Positions 32,367 through 41,175 are shown, counted from the stretch's first letter. The stretch: DNA of 50,885 nucleotides from Arcicella sp. (GCA_025354645.1 JANXML010000065.1:1-50885), one strand, 5' to 3'. Translations and numbers: made by a program. Notes: generated by a model from the letters alone, not told the origin.

Positions 32367-33452
32367 ATGCAACAAGCTCAACTATTCAAACAAAAAGTTT
32401 TACAATTAATTCCCGAAGAATTTGATTCTTTGGCTTTGGAGATTTTTCGATACCAAGCTGAAAACAATAAAATCTATAAAAAATATTTACAACTCCTTCA
32501 TGTTCAAGTAGATAAAATTAATGAAATAAATCAAATTCCATTCTTACCGATTGAATTCTTCAAAACACAAACCATAATTTCGGGAGAAGACAGAACTCAT
32601 ATTACTTTTGAAAGTAGTGGAACAACGGGACAAAACGCTTCGCAACATCACGTTCAAGACCCCGATTTTTATGTTGAAATTGCTGAACAAATTTTTGAAA
32701 TATTTTACGGTAAACTCTCTGATTTTCAAATATTTGCCCTGCTTCCCTCCTATCTCGAACGCACAAATTCATCTTTAGTTTACATGGTTGAGCATTTTAT
32801 CAAAAAAAGTGGTTCATTAAACTCTGGATTTTATTTAGATGATTATGAAAGTTTAGCGAACGCCTTGAAAGGAGACAGAGGACGGGAAACAGGAGAAATA
32901 TCAACCTCCAATTCCTCGTTGTTGTCTGTGTCTTCACAGGCAAATAAGAAAATACTCTTAATCGGTGTCACCTTTGGTTTATTAGATTTTGCTGAATCAG
33001 GCATTGATTTATCTTTTTTCCAAGACATTGACAATCTGATTGTTATGGAAACTGGTGGCATGAAAGGGCGAAGAAAAGAACTTCTCCGTGAAGAAGTTCA
33101 TGAGATTTTAACAAAAACTTTTTACGTAAAATCTATTCATTCAGAATATGGAATGACGGAATTGCTCTCGCAAGGATATTCAAAAGGTGAAGGGATTTTT
33201 GAACTTCCAGTTTCCATGAAAATATTATTGAGGGATGTAAATGATCCTTTTCAGTATGTCACAAATTCCCGTTCTGGCGGAATTAATATCATTGACCTTG
33301 CCAATATTGATTCATGTTGCTTCATAGAAACCAAAGATTTGGGAGCATGGTCTGAGCCACACGCAGACATACAAACAACAGAAAAAACTTTCAGAATATT
33401 GGGTAGGTTTGATAATTCAGATATTCGGGGATGTAATTTGATGGTACAATAA
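32367..33452 (+). CDS. LuxE/acyl-protein-synthetase-like protein
   Basis: This 361-residue protein belongs to the adenylate-forming LuxE-like family (acyl-protein synthetase/acyltransferase). It has ITFESSGTTGQNASQH (phosphate-binding loop), VKSIHSEYGMTELLSQ (the tyrosine/EYG-TE motif) and IETKDLG plus FRILGRFDNSDIRGCNL at the C-terminus. It may activate an acyl chain for transfer to a protein or polysaccharide. Residues about 168-192 (GDRGRETGEI..) form a low-complexity loop encoded by degenerate GGAGACAG-type repeat words (32868-32945), probably another repeat-derived insertion. Confidence 0.85.
   Translation: MQQAQLFKQKVLQLIPEEFDSLALEIFRYQAENNKIYKKYLQLLHVQVDKINEINQIPFLPIEFFKTQTIISGEDRTHITFESSGTTGQNASQHHVQDPDFYVEIAEQIFEIFYGKLSDFQIFALLPSYLERTNSSLVYMVEHFIKKSGSLNSGFYLDDYESLANALKGDRGRETGEISTSNSSLLSVSSQANKKILLIGVTFGLLDFAESGIDLSFFQDIDNLIVMETGGMKGRRKELLREEVHEILTKTFYVKSIHSEYGMTELLSQGYSKGEGIFELPVSMKILLRDVNDPFQYVTNSRSGGINIIDLANIDSCCFIETKDLGAWSEPHADIQTTEKTFRILGRFDNSDIRGCNLMVQ
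32868..32945. repeat. Degenerate GGAGACAG-word element inside LuxE-like gene
   Basis: GGAGACAGAGGACGGGAAAC on the left faces TTCCTCGTTGTTGTCTGTGT on the right, loosely complementary. The words match the 24-bp hairpin at 17406-17456. Frame is kept. Confidence 0.45.
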
Positions 33453-33455
33453 AAA

Positions 33456-33482
33456 AGCCCAAAGATTATAAATCTTCGGGCT
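33456..33482. terminator. Bidirectional terminator between LuxE-like gene and mscL
   Basis: AGCCCAAAGATT and AATCTTCGGGCT pair around ATA with one mismatch; A and T runs flank both sides. Confidence 0.8.
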
Positions 33483-33525
33483 AAACTATTTATCAATTAA
33501 CTGATAATGAATTACTTATACTTTA

Positions 33526-33831
33526 TTATTCAGGTTTTGGACCTGTCAAACCTGCTCTTGTAGCAGCTTTAATAATCATAAATACAACCAACGCAATTAT
33601 TAAGAATTCAATAACGGTCTGAATAAAATTACCATACATTACGTTGGCAGTTCCAACGGTTACGGCTAATTTTTTGAAGTCAACTCCTCCGAGAAATATT
33701 CCAACTACTGGCATAATAATATCATCAACTAATGACGCTGTAATTTTTCCGAATGCACCACCGATAATTACACCGACAGCCAAATCAAGGACGTTGCCTT
33801 GTGCGATAAATGTTTTAAAGTCTTTTAACAT
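33526..33831 (-). CDS. mscL: Large-conductance mechanosensitive channel MscL
   Basis: This 101-residue channel opens under membrane tension to release solutes during osmotic downshock. The N-terminal helix FKTFIAQGNVLDLAVGVIIGGAFGKITASLVDDIIMP is the strongly conserved MscL TM1; a second helix (about 70-90) follows the short periplasmic loop. It is shorter than E. coli MscL (136), lacking most of the loop and the C-terminal bundle, as in several Bacteroidota. Confidence 0.93.
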   Translation of the reverse strand: MLKDFKTFIAQGNVLDLAVGVIIGGAFGKITASLVDDIIMPVVGIFLGGVDFKKLAVTVGTANVMYGNFIQTVIEFLIIALVVFMIIKAATRAGLTGPKPE

Positions 33832-33886
33832 TGCTTAGTTTGGGTTTTTTGTGGACAGATTATGAATAAGGATAAATAGTTTCTAC

Positions 33887-34768
33887 TTAAAACGTGTACA
33901 AGAAGCCAAGCCCTAAATTACGAGCTTGCTGAATTTGAAAACTTTGATCATCGTCATATAACAAGATTAAATCAAAGGTTGCACTAAAATATTTGTTGAT
34001 TTTTGCGGCTAATTTCGCATCTAAACGATTGTCTGTATTGGCTGGTTTGTTTGCATCAATGAAAATTGAATAACGCAGTTTCAAGTTCACGTTCTTGGCA
34101 ACATCTTTATCAAATGAAGCAACGATTTGCATGATTGCAACATCGTTTTGTAAAGATTTTCCCACTGGAACACCATAAGCTGGTTGCAAAACACCACTTT
34201 TGTTTTTTTGAAATACACTTTCATCCGAAACAATTGTCTGACGAAACGCACCTGGAGCAAAAACTATGTTAAAAAATGGTTTTGGCTTCCATTCAAATCC
34301 AACATATTCTGTGATGAATGCAGGAGCAAAAAGGTTTGAAATTTTAAGATCCGATCCGTCCGCATTTGCTCCGTATTTATAACCAGATGTGAATTGGGTT
34401 TGAAAGTTCAAACCACCCACCAACGACCAAACCTTTGATAATTTACGCCCCACCTTAGTATCGAAAAATAAACGATCAATACTTTTTCTTGTTCCTGAAC
34501 CATTGTCTAAGATTCCGTATTGCAATTGCAAGTCATTTGCCCACGTTGTTTTGTCTCGTGCGTATTCTCCCTTTGTATTGAAAAATACGTTGAAACCCGT
34601 AGCATTTTGCCCACCAGCAACCCAATCGCTAAAACCAGCGTTGCTAAAATTAGCACCAAATTGTGATGATTTCTTCCAGTAAGACGTATCTTTTGCTGCT
34701 TCTTGTGCATAAAGATTGGATGAAACAAATAAAGTAATAATGATTAATAATGGCAATTGCTTTTTCAT
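33887..34768 (-). CDS. DUF3078 outer-membrane beta-barrel protein
   Basis: This 293-residue protein has a signal peptide (MKKQLPLLIIITLFVSSNLYA) and then the DUF3078 domain: YWKKSSQFGANFSNAGFSDWVAGG, FNTKGEYARDKTTWANDLQLQYG and IDRLFFDTKVGRK. Alternating strands and a C-terminal LGLGFLYTF fit an outer-membrane barrel. DUF3078 is a Bacteroidota family of unknown function. Downstream gene mscL is on the same strand but separated by about 55 nt. Confidence 0.9.
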   Translation of the reverse strand: MKKQLPLLIIITLFVSSNLYAQEAAKDTSYWKKSSQFGANFSNAGFSDWVAGGQNATGFNVFFNTKGEYARDKTTWANDLQLQYGILDNGSGTRKSIDRLFFDTKVGRKLSKVWSLVGGLNFQTQFTSGYKYGANADGSDLKISNLFAPAFITEYVGFEWKPKPFFNIVFAPGAFRQTIVSDESVFQKNKSGVLQPAYGVPVGKSLQNDVAIMQIVASFDKDVAKNVNLKLRYSIFIDANKPANTDNRLDAKLAAKINKYFSATFDLILLYDDDQSFQIQQARNLGLGFLYTF

Positions 34769-35110
34769 AAACAGCTATTTTTTTTAAGCAAGGTACAATT
34801 CTAAATTAACGGACGTGGTTGTTCCTCGCAATGAAAGTTTTAAATTAAATGTCCGTCGAAATGACGTAGCTATTTTGATGTGATGTGTATTTTAAGAGAT
34901 AAATTAGCGTATCTTAAAATATTAGTTGAAGCGTTAATATTAAAATAACATTCAAATAAAGCCATAATTTCTTATTACCTTATTTTAATTTTGGGTACTA
35001 TTATTTAAAACGAGATTAGTGAGAGAAAGTAACAGGTAAATGTAGTTTAGTTAAATTACATTATCAATTTATATAATTAAAATCAATTTTTAAGATTCTA
35101 TTCAATTTTC
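34769..35110. other. 340-nt gap with degenerate repeat remnants
   Basis: Around 34818-34873 it contains GTTCCTCGCAATGA and GTCCGTCGAAATGACG, words of the GTCATTGCGA and GTCATTTCGAC repeat families in opposite or altered form. The rest is AT-rich, with no coding region or clear hairpin. Confidence 0.5.
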
Positions 35111-35926
35111 TTAATTAAATACTTCAATTTTCTTATTTTGAAGCACACTCAACGGAAAAACAGTTTGCGTTTCTCCAGTATCCAAGGTTATTGAAGTTAT
35201 ATCCATTGATAAAATATTTCCTTTAACACCGTCAATTTCAACGGTTTGCCCTTCTCTGAACTTGTTTTTAGAATAGAAACTCGACAGAATATTTGACAAA
35301 ACATCCCTTGAAGCCATTCCATAACCGATGGCAAAAGCAAAAATTACCCCGCCAATAATCAGATTAAAACTTGACTCCAACAAACTCGTTTCAATTCCTG
35401 CCTGTTTCAAAGCGGCAATAATTACAATGATTAAGAAAAACGAGAAAACAATACTTCCCAATAATTTTCCAGATTCAATTTTTAATGACTTACAAATATT
35501 AATAACCGCATTTTTCAACGCATCAGCAATCATTATTCCCGCAAAAGTCATTATTGCCGCCACAATCAATTTAGGAATCAAAATCATTACCGAAGCAATC
35601 ATGTCCGACAGTGCTTTAATTCCCATCAGTGTGGTTGATATTGTGATGAACATCAACAGAATATAATAATAAAGGATTGATGGAATTAATGAACTAAATT
35701 TTATTTCCCCCATTTTCTTAATTATATTAATTTCATTCAACTTATCGCCCAACTTGTCAATCCCTGTTTTTTCAAGTCCTTTTTGAAGAAATTTTCGAAT
35801 AAGTTTAGCCACAAAAAAGCCAATCAACAGTACGATTATTGCAGGAATAAAATTTGAAATAAATCCAGTAAGTTGTTCTAAAAGTTTTCGGAAGGTATCA
35901 ATAAGAATGTCCTGAATATTTGGCAT
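35111..35926 (-). CDS. MscS-like mechanosensitive channel family protein
   Basis: This 271-residue protein has four to five transmembrane helices (for example IPAIIVLLIGFFVAKLI, LIPKLIVAAIMTFAGIMIAD and IVFSFFLIIVIIAAL) with the internal TM-helix repeats of small MscS-type channels. A pore-like segment FAFAIGYGMASRDVLSNILSS is followed by a short beta domain (VEIDGVKGNILSMDITSITL). It probably gates on membrane tension. It stands alone, next to the mscL/DUF3078 region. Confidence 0.85.
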   Translation of the reverse strand: MPNIQDILIDTFRKLLEQLTGFISNFIPAIIVLLIGFFVAKLIRKFLQKGLEKTGIDKLGDKLNEINIIKKMGEIKFSSLIPSILYYYILLMFITISTTLMGIKALSDMIASVMILIPKLIVAAIMTFAGIMIADALKNAVINICKSLKIESGKLLGSIVFSFFLIIVIIAALKQAGIETSLLESSFNLIIGGVIFAFAIGYGMASRDVLSNILSSFYSKNKFREGQTVEIDGVKGNILSMDITSITLDTGETQTVFPLSVLQNKKIEVFN

Positions 35927-36052
35927 GGCTTAATTTGAAGTTTTAATAATAGTTAAATTATTGATAAGCAGACAGTTAAACGATTGAAAGATTAAAGTAT
36001 AAATAATGAAGTGTTAATAAAATAACCAATCGTAATTATCGACCGATTAATG

Positions 36053-36238
36053 TTAAGAATTCTTATCTTCGTTTGAAAAAGAAGCGACTATCGCACCTAT
36101 AAAATTTCCCACGAATAATTCAACAATCGCAGAAACGTTGCGAATGGAATCAATCTCTGAAACAAGTGCCTTTTTTATATGTTCAGGTACTTGCCCGTCG
36201 GGTTCGAGAAGTTTGAAAGGGTTTTCTTTTTCTGACAT
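36053..36238 (-). CDS. Small conserved protein downstream of ECF sigma factor
   Basis: This 61-residue protein (MSEKENPFKLLEPDGQVPEH...) has an amphipathic/hydrophobic C-terminal half (AIVELFVGNFIGAIVASF) that may associate with membrane. Small genes of this kind, starting with a xNPFxLLE-P motif, are often found after ECF sigma genes in Cytophagales, as I recall the family. It lies 95 nt after the sigma factor gene on the same strand. Confidence 0.7.
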   Translation of the reverse strand: MSEKENPFKLLEPDGQVPEHIKKALVSEIDSIRNVSAIVELFVGNFIGAIVASFSNEDKNS

Positions 36239-36333
36239 CTTTTTATTTCTGAGTCCTATATTCTAAGTTGTTGCCCGTGTCTTCATAAATGAATATAATT
36301 ATCTGTGAAGGCACAAACAACGACATCCAAAAT

Positions 36334-36933
36334 CTATTCATTCCAAAAAAATAAACTTGCCACTTTCGCAATAATGACTCCCCAGAACAATACGCCCTCC
36401 AAATATACCTTACGAAGTTTCTCTTTTGCCCGTAACAATCTCATTTTCACGGCACTTTCTGAAATATCCAAAGAATCTGAAATTTCTTTTATGCTCAAAT
36501 CATCTTGATACTTCATCATTAATATTGATTTCTCTTCTGGCAAAATCAATTTCATTGCTTTATTCAACTGTTGAGCTTCGAGTTCAGCAATCTCTGAATC
36601 ATCGTCATCATCAGGAACATCAAAGTTTTCGTCTAAACCAACTTCCGAGTATTTTTTAGAAACACGAGTTTGGTCGATACAATAATTGTAAGTAATTGAA
36701 TATAACCAAGTTGAAAATTTAGCAGTTTCTTTATAGGAACCAAGATTTAAAACTAATTTCAGGAAAATATCATGCGTAAAATCCTCCGCTTTTGCATCAT
36801 CTTTCACAAAAGACAAGCATTTCCGATAAACTTTATCAGAATAGCGGTCATAGAGTTGCTCGAAATACAGATTCTTCTGTGTTTCAATGAAAAGAGCGAC
36901 TAATTGTTCGTCTGTAAGTTTTTTTACGTTCAT
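36334..36933 (-). CDS. ECF-type RNA polymerase sigma factor with C-terminal hydrophobic tail
   Basis: This 199-residue sigma-70 family protein has region 2 (FEQLYDRYSDKVYRKCLSFV..AEDFTHDIFLKL..STWLYSITYNYCID) and region 4 (EEKSILMMKYQDDLSIKEIS then DSLDISESAVKMRLLRAKEKL). An acidic linker (DVPDDDDDSEIAEL) joins them. Unusually, it ends in about 20 hydrophobic residues (LEGVLFWGVIIAKVASLFFW) that could anchor it to the membrane. A TTTTTG-N19-TAGCTTTC promoter lies upstream (minus strand, -7 at 36944-36951). Confidence 0.92.
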   Translation of the reverse strand: MNVKKLTDEQLVALFIETQKNLYFEQLYDRYSDKVYRKCLSFVKDDAKAEDFTHDIFLKLVLNLGSYKETAKFSTWLYSITYNYCIDQTRVSKKYSEVGLDENFDVPDDDDDSEIAELEAQQLNKAMKLILPEEKSILMMKYQDDLSIKEISDSLDISESAVKMRLLRAKEKLRKVYLEGVLFWGVIIAKVASLFFWNE

Positions 36934-36943
36934 ATTTTAATGC

Positions 36944-36951
36944 GAAAGCTA
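36944..36951 (-). promoter_or_regulatory. Promoter -7 for sigma factor gene
   Basis: On the minus strand TAGCTTTC follows TTTTTG after 19 nt, close to the TTTG-N19-TAnnTTTG pattern. The ATG is 11 nt downstream of the motif. Confidence 0.45.
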
Positions 36952-36991
36952 ATACAACCACACAAAATAACAAAAATATTTTGTTTACCCC

Positions 36992-36999
36992 TATCTTTG
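36992..36999 (+). promoter_or_regulatory. -7 promoter motif for DUF6438 lipoprotein gene
   Basis: TATCTTTG followed by C fits the consensus, with a leader of about 80 nt to the ATG. Confidence 0.55.
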
Positions 37000-37088
37000 C
37001 GAGTAATTAAATCACGAAATATGCTTGTAATGAAGTAATTACATACTATTTAAGGTTAATTAGGCGTTCATTAATTAAATTTATCTTT

Positions 37089-37562
37089 ATGAAACTTTCA
37101 GCTATATTAGTGTGCTTATTTATTTTTGGTGCTTGTAAAAGTCATAAAAAAGTGGTTGAAAAAAATACTGAAAATGCAAGGCAAATTATTCCACAACAAG
37201 TTTTTTCTTTAGAATTAACCCCCTGTTATGGAACATGCCCAACTTATAAAGTAATAGTTTTTGAGAATGATAGTCTGATATATGAAGGCGTGAGATTTGT
37301 AGCTAAGGAAGGAAATGTTTCTAAAAAATTACCACAAGGAACTGTAAATCAATTAGTTGAAAAATTTAGAGGAGCTAATTTCTTTAAATTTCAAAATCAA
37401 TATACTTCCAATATGACTGATTTTCCAACCACTTATATTTCATTTACGGATCAAGGGATTACCAAAAAAATAATGGATTATTACAAAGCACCAGAAAGTT
37501 TGAGGCAATTGGAAAAATTAATTAGTGATTTAGTAAATGATGAAGTTGAAATAAAAAAATAG
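37089..37562 (+). CDS. DUF6438 lipoprotein
   Basis: This 157-residue protein has a lipoprotein signal with lipobox FGAC (Cys16). Its mature part carries the DUF6438 pattern: FSLELTPCYGTCPTYKVIVF, then SLIYEGVRFVAKEGN, and a C-terminal helix. The paired Cys in PCYGTCP are conserved in the family; the function is unknown. It is divergent from the ECF sigma factor and might be one of its targets, which the sequence alone does not show. Confidence 0.85.
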   Translation: MKLSAILVCLFIFGACKSHKKVVEKNTENARQIIPQQVFSLELTPCYGTCPTYKVIVFENDSLIYEGVRFVAKEGNVSKKLPQGTVNQLVEKFRGANFFKFQNQYTSNMTDFPTTYISFTDQGITKKIMDYYKAPESLRQLEKLISDLVNDEVEIKK

Positions 37563-37713
37563 ACGCTTTTAGTAAGTTTAATCATTTATCAATTTGTGAA
37601 TAATTTAAACCCAAAAAATTTAGCATTATTCTTGTATATTTAATAATTTTATTGATAAAAAAATCTAATAAAATCTTAATCTGAAACTTAATGTAAAAAC
37701 ATTGATTATCCAG

Positions 37714-37810
37714 TAATTTTGTAGGCAATGAGCGGAATGATTCCAAAATATTATAAACGAAGTAGAGCAAAAGATTCTCTTGTAGGGAATCTTTTCTCTT
37801 TTTTGAACAA
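37714..37810 (+). promoter_or_regulatory. ppk1 leader: -7 motif plus attenuator-like hairpin
   Basis: TAATTTTG (37714-37721) would start transcription near 37728. Within the leader AAAAGATTC (37770-37778) pairs with GAATCTTTT (37788-37796), followed by CTCTTTTTT, a terminator-like stem 5 nt-scale upstream of the real ATG at 37815. Confidence 0.5.
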
Positions 37811-37814
37811 TTTT

Positions 37815-40019
37815 ATGAATACCAAACAAACACCCGAAGAAAAGCGTCGTCTTGAAAAAGTGATAAATAAATCTTACGACGTAATTGAAAAATCTGATTA
37901 TATTAGTCGAGATTTAAGTTGGATAAAATTTGATGAGCGTGTCCTCGACCAAGCCCGTGACAATCGTCGAAATATATTTGACAAACTCAAATTTTTAGCT
38001 ATCACAGCCTCTAATTTAGATGAATTCTTTTCAATTAGGGTTGGGTCATTGTATAATTATATTGATTTTGGCAAAGAACGAACTGATTATTCTGGACTTA
38101 GAGAAATCCCTTTCAAAAAGACCTTAATGGTTGCAACACAGGCATTTGTGGAAGAATCTTTGAGGCTTTATCGAGAAGAAATAGTCCCAGATTTTGCTGA
38201 AAATGGGTTCAGAATTGTTAATATTTCTGAATTAAATAACGAAGAAACCGAACAAATTGTCGATTACTTTAGTCGCACAATTTATCCCATGCTTACCCCA
38301 ATGGTTTTTGACCACACGCACTCTTTTCCGAGTTTATTAGCAAAAACTTTAATATTTGGGGTGGTTACAAGAAGTGAAAACGAACGTAGTGAAAATGGCA
38401 AAAATGAAAACAGAAAAATTAGTTTTGTGCAAATTCCACAGAACTTAAAACGATTCCATATTTTTGAAAGGGAAGATGAAACGCTCTTTGTTCCGATTGA
38501 AGAGATAATCCGTCATGAGATTTGGAAATTGTATAAAAACGTAGAAATTGAAGCAGTGTCACTTTTTAGACTTACTCGAAATGGAGATTTTGATATGGTG
38601 GAACATGAAGATTCGGAAACGGATTTTATTGATGAAATCAGAAAGAAAATCAAAGACCGCCGTTTGGGTAGAGTTACGAGAGTGGAAATCGAATCTGGAT
38701 GTTCAGAATGGATGTTGGAGATGATGTTGAAGCGTTGGAAGATTGATAAAAACGGGATTTTTCAAAGTGATAATCTGTTAGATTTTACGGCTTTTTGGCA
38801 AATTATTAAACATCCAGAATTCAAATCGAAACAACCCCTACAGAAATCATCAGTACCAGCTTTGGGCTTAAATTCACAAACGCCCGACAATATTTTTGAA
38901 GCAATGAGTGAAGGAGATATTCTTCTGCATCACCCCTACAACAACTTTGAGCCTGTTTTGCAACTCTTAGAACAAGCCGCAGAAGACCCACAAGTATTGG
39001 CAATTAAGATTACACTATACAGAATTTCCAAAAATTCACGCATTGCGGATGCCTTGTTGCATGCGGCTGAAAATGGCAAACACGTTTCGGTTTTATTTGA
39101 AGTGAAAGCTCGTTTTGATGAAGAAAATAACATCCGTGAAGCTCAACGTTTATCAAAAGCGGGATGTTTTGTGATTTATGGAATTCCTGGATTGAAAACA
39201 CACACAAAACTTTTGCAAGTAATTAGAAATGAGGGAGATAGAGTAAAAAGTTATGCTCATTTATCGTCGGGAAACTATAATGAAGATACGGCAAAACTTT
39301 ATACTGATATTGGACTTTTAACAACCGACGAAGTTTTGACAAGAGATATTTCTGAATTTTTTAATGTTATCACAGGGCATTCACAACCGCATTCTTATGA
39401 GCGATTAATTACTGCCCCACGGGATATGCGGAAACGTCTGGTAGAGATGATTCATAATGAGGCAGACAATGCCCGTGAAGGACTACCAAGCGGTATTTGC
39501 CTTAAAATCAATTCATTACAAGATAAAATTACGATTGATGAACTCTACAAAGCCTCACAATCGGGAGTTCCAGTTCGTTTGATTGTCCGAGGAATTTGCT
39601 GTTTACGTCCGCAACGAAAAGGACTTTCCGATAATATTACGGTGCGGTCGATTGTGGGCGATTTTTTGGAACATACCCGCATTTATTATTTTCATAACAA
39701 CGAAGAACCGAAGGTTTATGGAGGTTCGGCGGATATTATGGTGCGTAGTTTTGACCGTAGGATTGAATCACTCTTTGAAATTCATGCCGAAAACGTGAAA
39801 CAGCAAACAATTCATATTTTGGATTGGAATTTGAAAGACAATGTGAATGCCTACGAGATGCAAGAAGACGGTTCGTATAAACATTGTGCCTCGCCAACGG
39901 AATGTGGGATGGAACCTTTTGATACCCAGAAAAAATTCTTCAAAGTTTCGATGAATGAAGTGATGCAGGCGAAGTTGTTTGAACCAGTGGAGGAGGTTTT
40001 AGAAGAAGTTTTAGCGTAA
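37815..40019 (+). CDS. ppk1: Polyphosphate kinase 1
   Basis: This 734-residue enzyme polymerises ATP gamma-phosphate into polyphosphate. The N-terminal domain begins YISRDLSWIKFDERVLDQAR and ATTSNLDEFF-like ITASNLDEFFSIRVGSL. The catalytic His pair is in LKTHTKLL (H463) and FLEHTRIYYF (H620), with the HHPYNNFEPV loop earlier. A Ser/Glu/Asn-rich loop near residues 192-204 (SENERSENGKNEN) is encoded by short reiterated words and looks inserted. I chose ATG 37815; the frame is open for 29 more codons, but that part contains the hairpin leader. Confidence 0.94.
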   Translation: MNTKQTPEEKRRLEKVINKSYDVIEKSDYISRDLSWIKFDERVLDQARDNRRNIFDKLKFLAITASNLDEFFSIRVGSLYNYIDFGKERTDYSGLREIPFKKTLMVATQAFVEESLRLYREEIVPDFAENGFRIVNISELNNEETEQIVDYFSRTIYPMLTPMVFDHTHSFPSLLAKTLIFGVVTRSENERSENGKNENRKISFVQIPQNLKRFHIFEREDETLFVPIEEIIRHEIWKLYKNVEIEAVSLFRLTRNGDFDMVEHEDSETDFIDEIRKKIKDRRLGRVTRVEIESGCSEWMLEMMLKRWKIDKNGIFQSDNLLDFTAFWQIIKHPEFKSKQPLQKSSVPALGLNSQTPDNIFEAMSEGDILLHHPYNNFEPVLQLLEQAAEDPQVLAIKITLYRISKNSRIADALLHAAENGKHVSVLFEVKARFDEENNIREAQRLSKAGCFVIYGIPGLKTHTKLLQVIRNEGDRVKSYAHLSSGNYNEDTAKLYTDIGLLTTDEVLTRDISEFFNVITGHSQPHSYERLITAPRDMRKRLVEMIHNEADNAREGLPSGICLKINSLQDKITIDELYKASQSGVPVRLIVRGICCLRPQRKGLSDNITVRSIVGDFLEHTRIYYFHNNEEPKVYGGSADIMVRSFDRRIESLFEIHAENVKQQTIHILDWNLKDNVNAYEMQEDGSYKHCASPTECGMEPFDTQKKFFKVSMNEVMQAKLFEPVEEVLEEVLA

Positions 40020-40130
40020 GGAGATTATAGTTGGCTGTATTTCAGTTCGCAATACACAACTTGCGACACTAATATATAATTTTATACTGTTTTTTAATAT
40101 AAATGTCAAACCATTATTATATGTATATTT

Positions 40131-40169
40131 TACTGCAAAATCCTTACTAAATACTGCAAAATCCTTACT
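40131..40169. repeat. Tandem 18-bp direct repeats upstream of phosphodiesterase gene
   Basis: TACTGCAAAATCCTTACT occurs exactly twice (40131-40148 and 40152-40169), period 21 bp, ending 12 nt before the ATG. The period of two helical turns suits binding of a regulator on one DNA face. Confidence 0.85.
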
Positions 40170-40181
40170 TCCTTTTGACTT

Positions 40182-41081
40182 ATGAAAAATCTATTTTTTT
40201 ATTCTTTTCTGCTTATGACGACATCATCATTTTCACAAAAATTTGATATTGAAGGACATCGAGGTTGCCGAGGTTTGATGCCCGAAAATACCATTCCTGC
40301 CTTTCAAAAAGCTCTTGATTTAGGTGTAACTACCTTAGAATTAGACGTTTGCATTTCAAAAGACGGACAAGTGGTCGTTTCGCACGAACCTTACATGAAT
40401 GCCCTTTTTTGTTCAAAACCTGATGGCTCGCCCGTGACGAAAACGGATGAAAAAGTATTGAATTTATACACGATGTCTTATTCAGAAATTAGGAAGTATG
40501 ATGCGGGAATTAGAGGAAATATCCTCTTTCCAGAACAGCAAAAAGTAGCAACATTTAAGCCTCTTTTGCGGGATATGTTGAAGGTTTGTGAGAAGTATAT
40601 TAAGTTGAATAATTTGCCCAAAGTGCAATATAACATTGAAATAAAATCGGAAGAAAAAGAATACGGAATTTCACAACCTAAAACGGTTAAAGAATTCTCA
40701 GATTTGGTGTATCAAGAAATAATCAGACAGGTTTCTCCCGAGCGGGTAATATTACAAAGTTTTGATTTCAATGTGTTGAAATTCTGGCACTTACAGTTTG
40801 AAGAAGGCAAATATAAGAAGGTTAGGTTGTCGGCTTTGGTAGAAAATGAAATGGTGGATAATACCTTGGCGAGTTTGGGATTTAATCCTGATATTTTTAG
40901 TCCTTATTATAAAAATTTGATTAAAAGAAGAGTTGATATGTGTCATGACAAAAACATAAAAGTGGTGCCGTGGACGGTGAATGAAGTGGTGAATATGAAG
41001 GAAATTATGGCTCTTGGCGTGGATGGATTAATTACGGATTATCCAAATCGGTTTTTTGAGATGAAGGATTTAAAGGATTAG
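40182..41081 (+). CDS. Glycerophosphodiester phosphodiesterase family protein (exported)
   Basis: This 299-residue GDPD TIM-barrel enzyme has a signal peptide (MKNLFFYSFLLMTTSSFSQ). The active site is visible in FDIEGHRGCRGLMPENTIPA (His-Arg, Glu), LELDVCISKDGQVVVSHEP (Glu, Asp, second His) and YNIEIKSEE. It releases glycerol-3-phosphate from glycerophosphodiesters in the periplasm. The C-terminal VVPWTVNEVVNMKEIMALGVDGLITDYPNR block is canonical. Confidence 0.93.
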   Translation: MKNLFFYSFLLMTTSSFSQKFDIEGHRGCRGLMPENTIPAFQKALDLGVTTLELDVCISKDGQVVVSHEPYMNALFCSKPDGSPVTKTDEKVLNLYTMSYSEIRKYDAGIRGNILFPEQQKVATFKPLLRDMLKVCEKYIKLNNLPKVQYNIEIKSEEKEYGISQPKTVKEFSDLVYQEIIRQVSPERVILQSFDFNVLKFWHLQFEEGKYKKVRLSALVENEMVDNTLASLGFNPDIFSPYYKNLIKRRVDMCHDKNIKVVPWTVNEVVNMKEIMALGVDGLITDYPNRFFEMKDLKD

Positions 41082-41085
41082 TTTT

Positions 41086-41160
41086 GCCACTAAGATTCTA
41101 AGGCACAAAAAGGGTTTTAGTAAAATCTTGAATAAAACTTAGCGTCTTTGTGCCTTAGTG
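41086..41160. repeat. Inverted pair of CACTAAGGCACAAAG-type repeats
   Basis: CCACTAAGATTCTAAGGCAC followed by AAAA on the left is matched in reverse by CTTAGCGTCTTTGTGCCTTA then GTG on the right. The right arm touches the next gene's start region. Confidence 0.75.
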
Positions 41161-41175
41161 ACAAGAAATAAAATT

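Noticed and set aside
37582-37770. 62-codon minus-strand frame in the ppk1 leader
   Set aside because: It overlaps the ppk1 promoter and hairpin and consists of AT-biased Ile/Lys/Phe codons.
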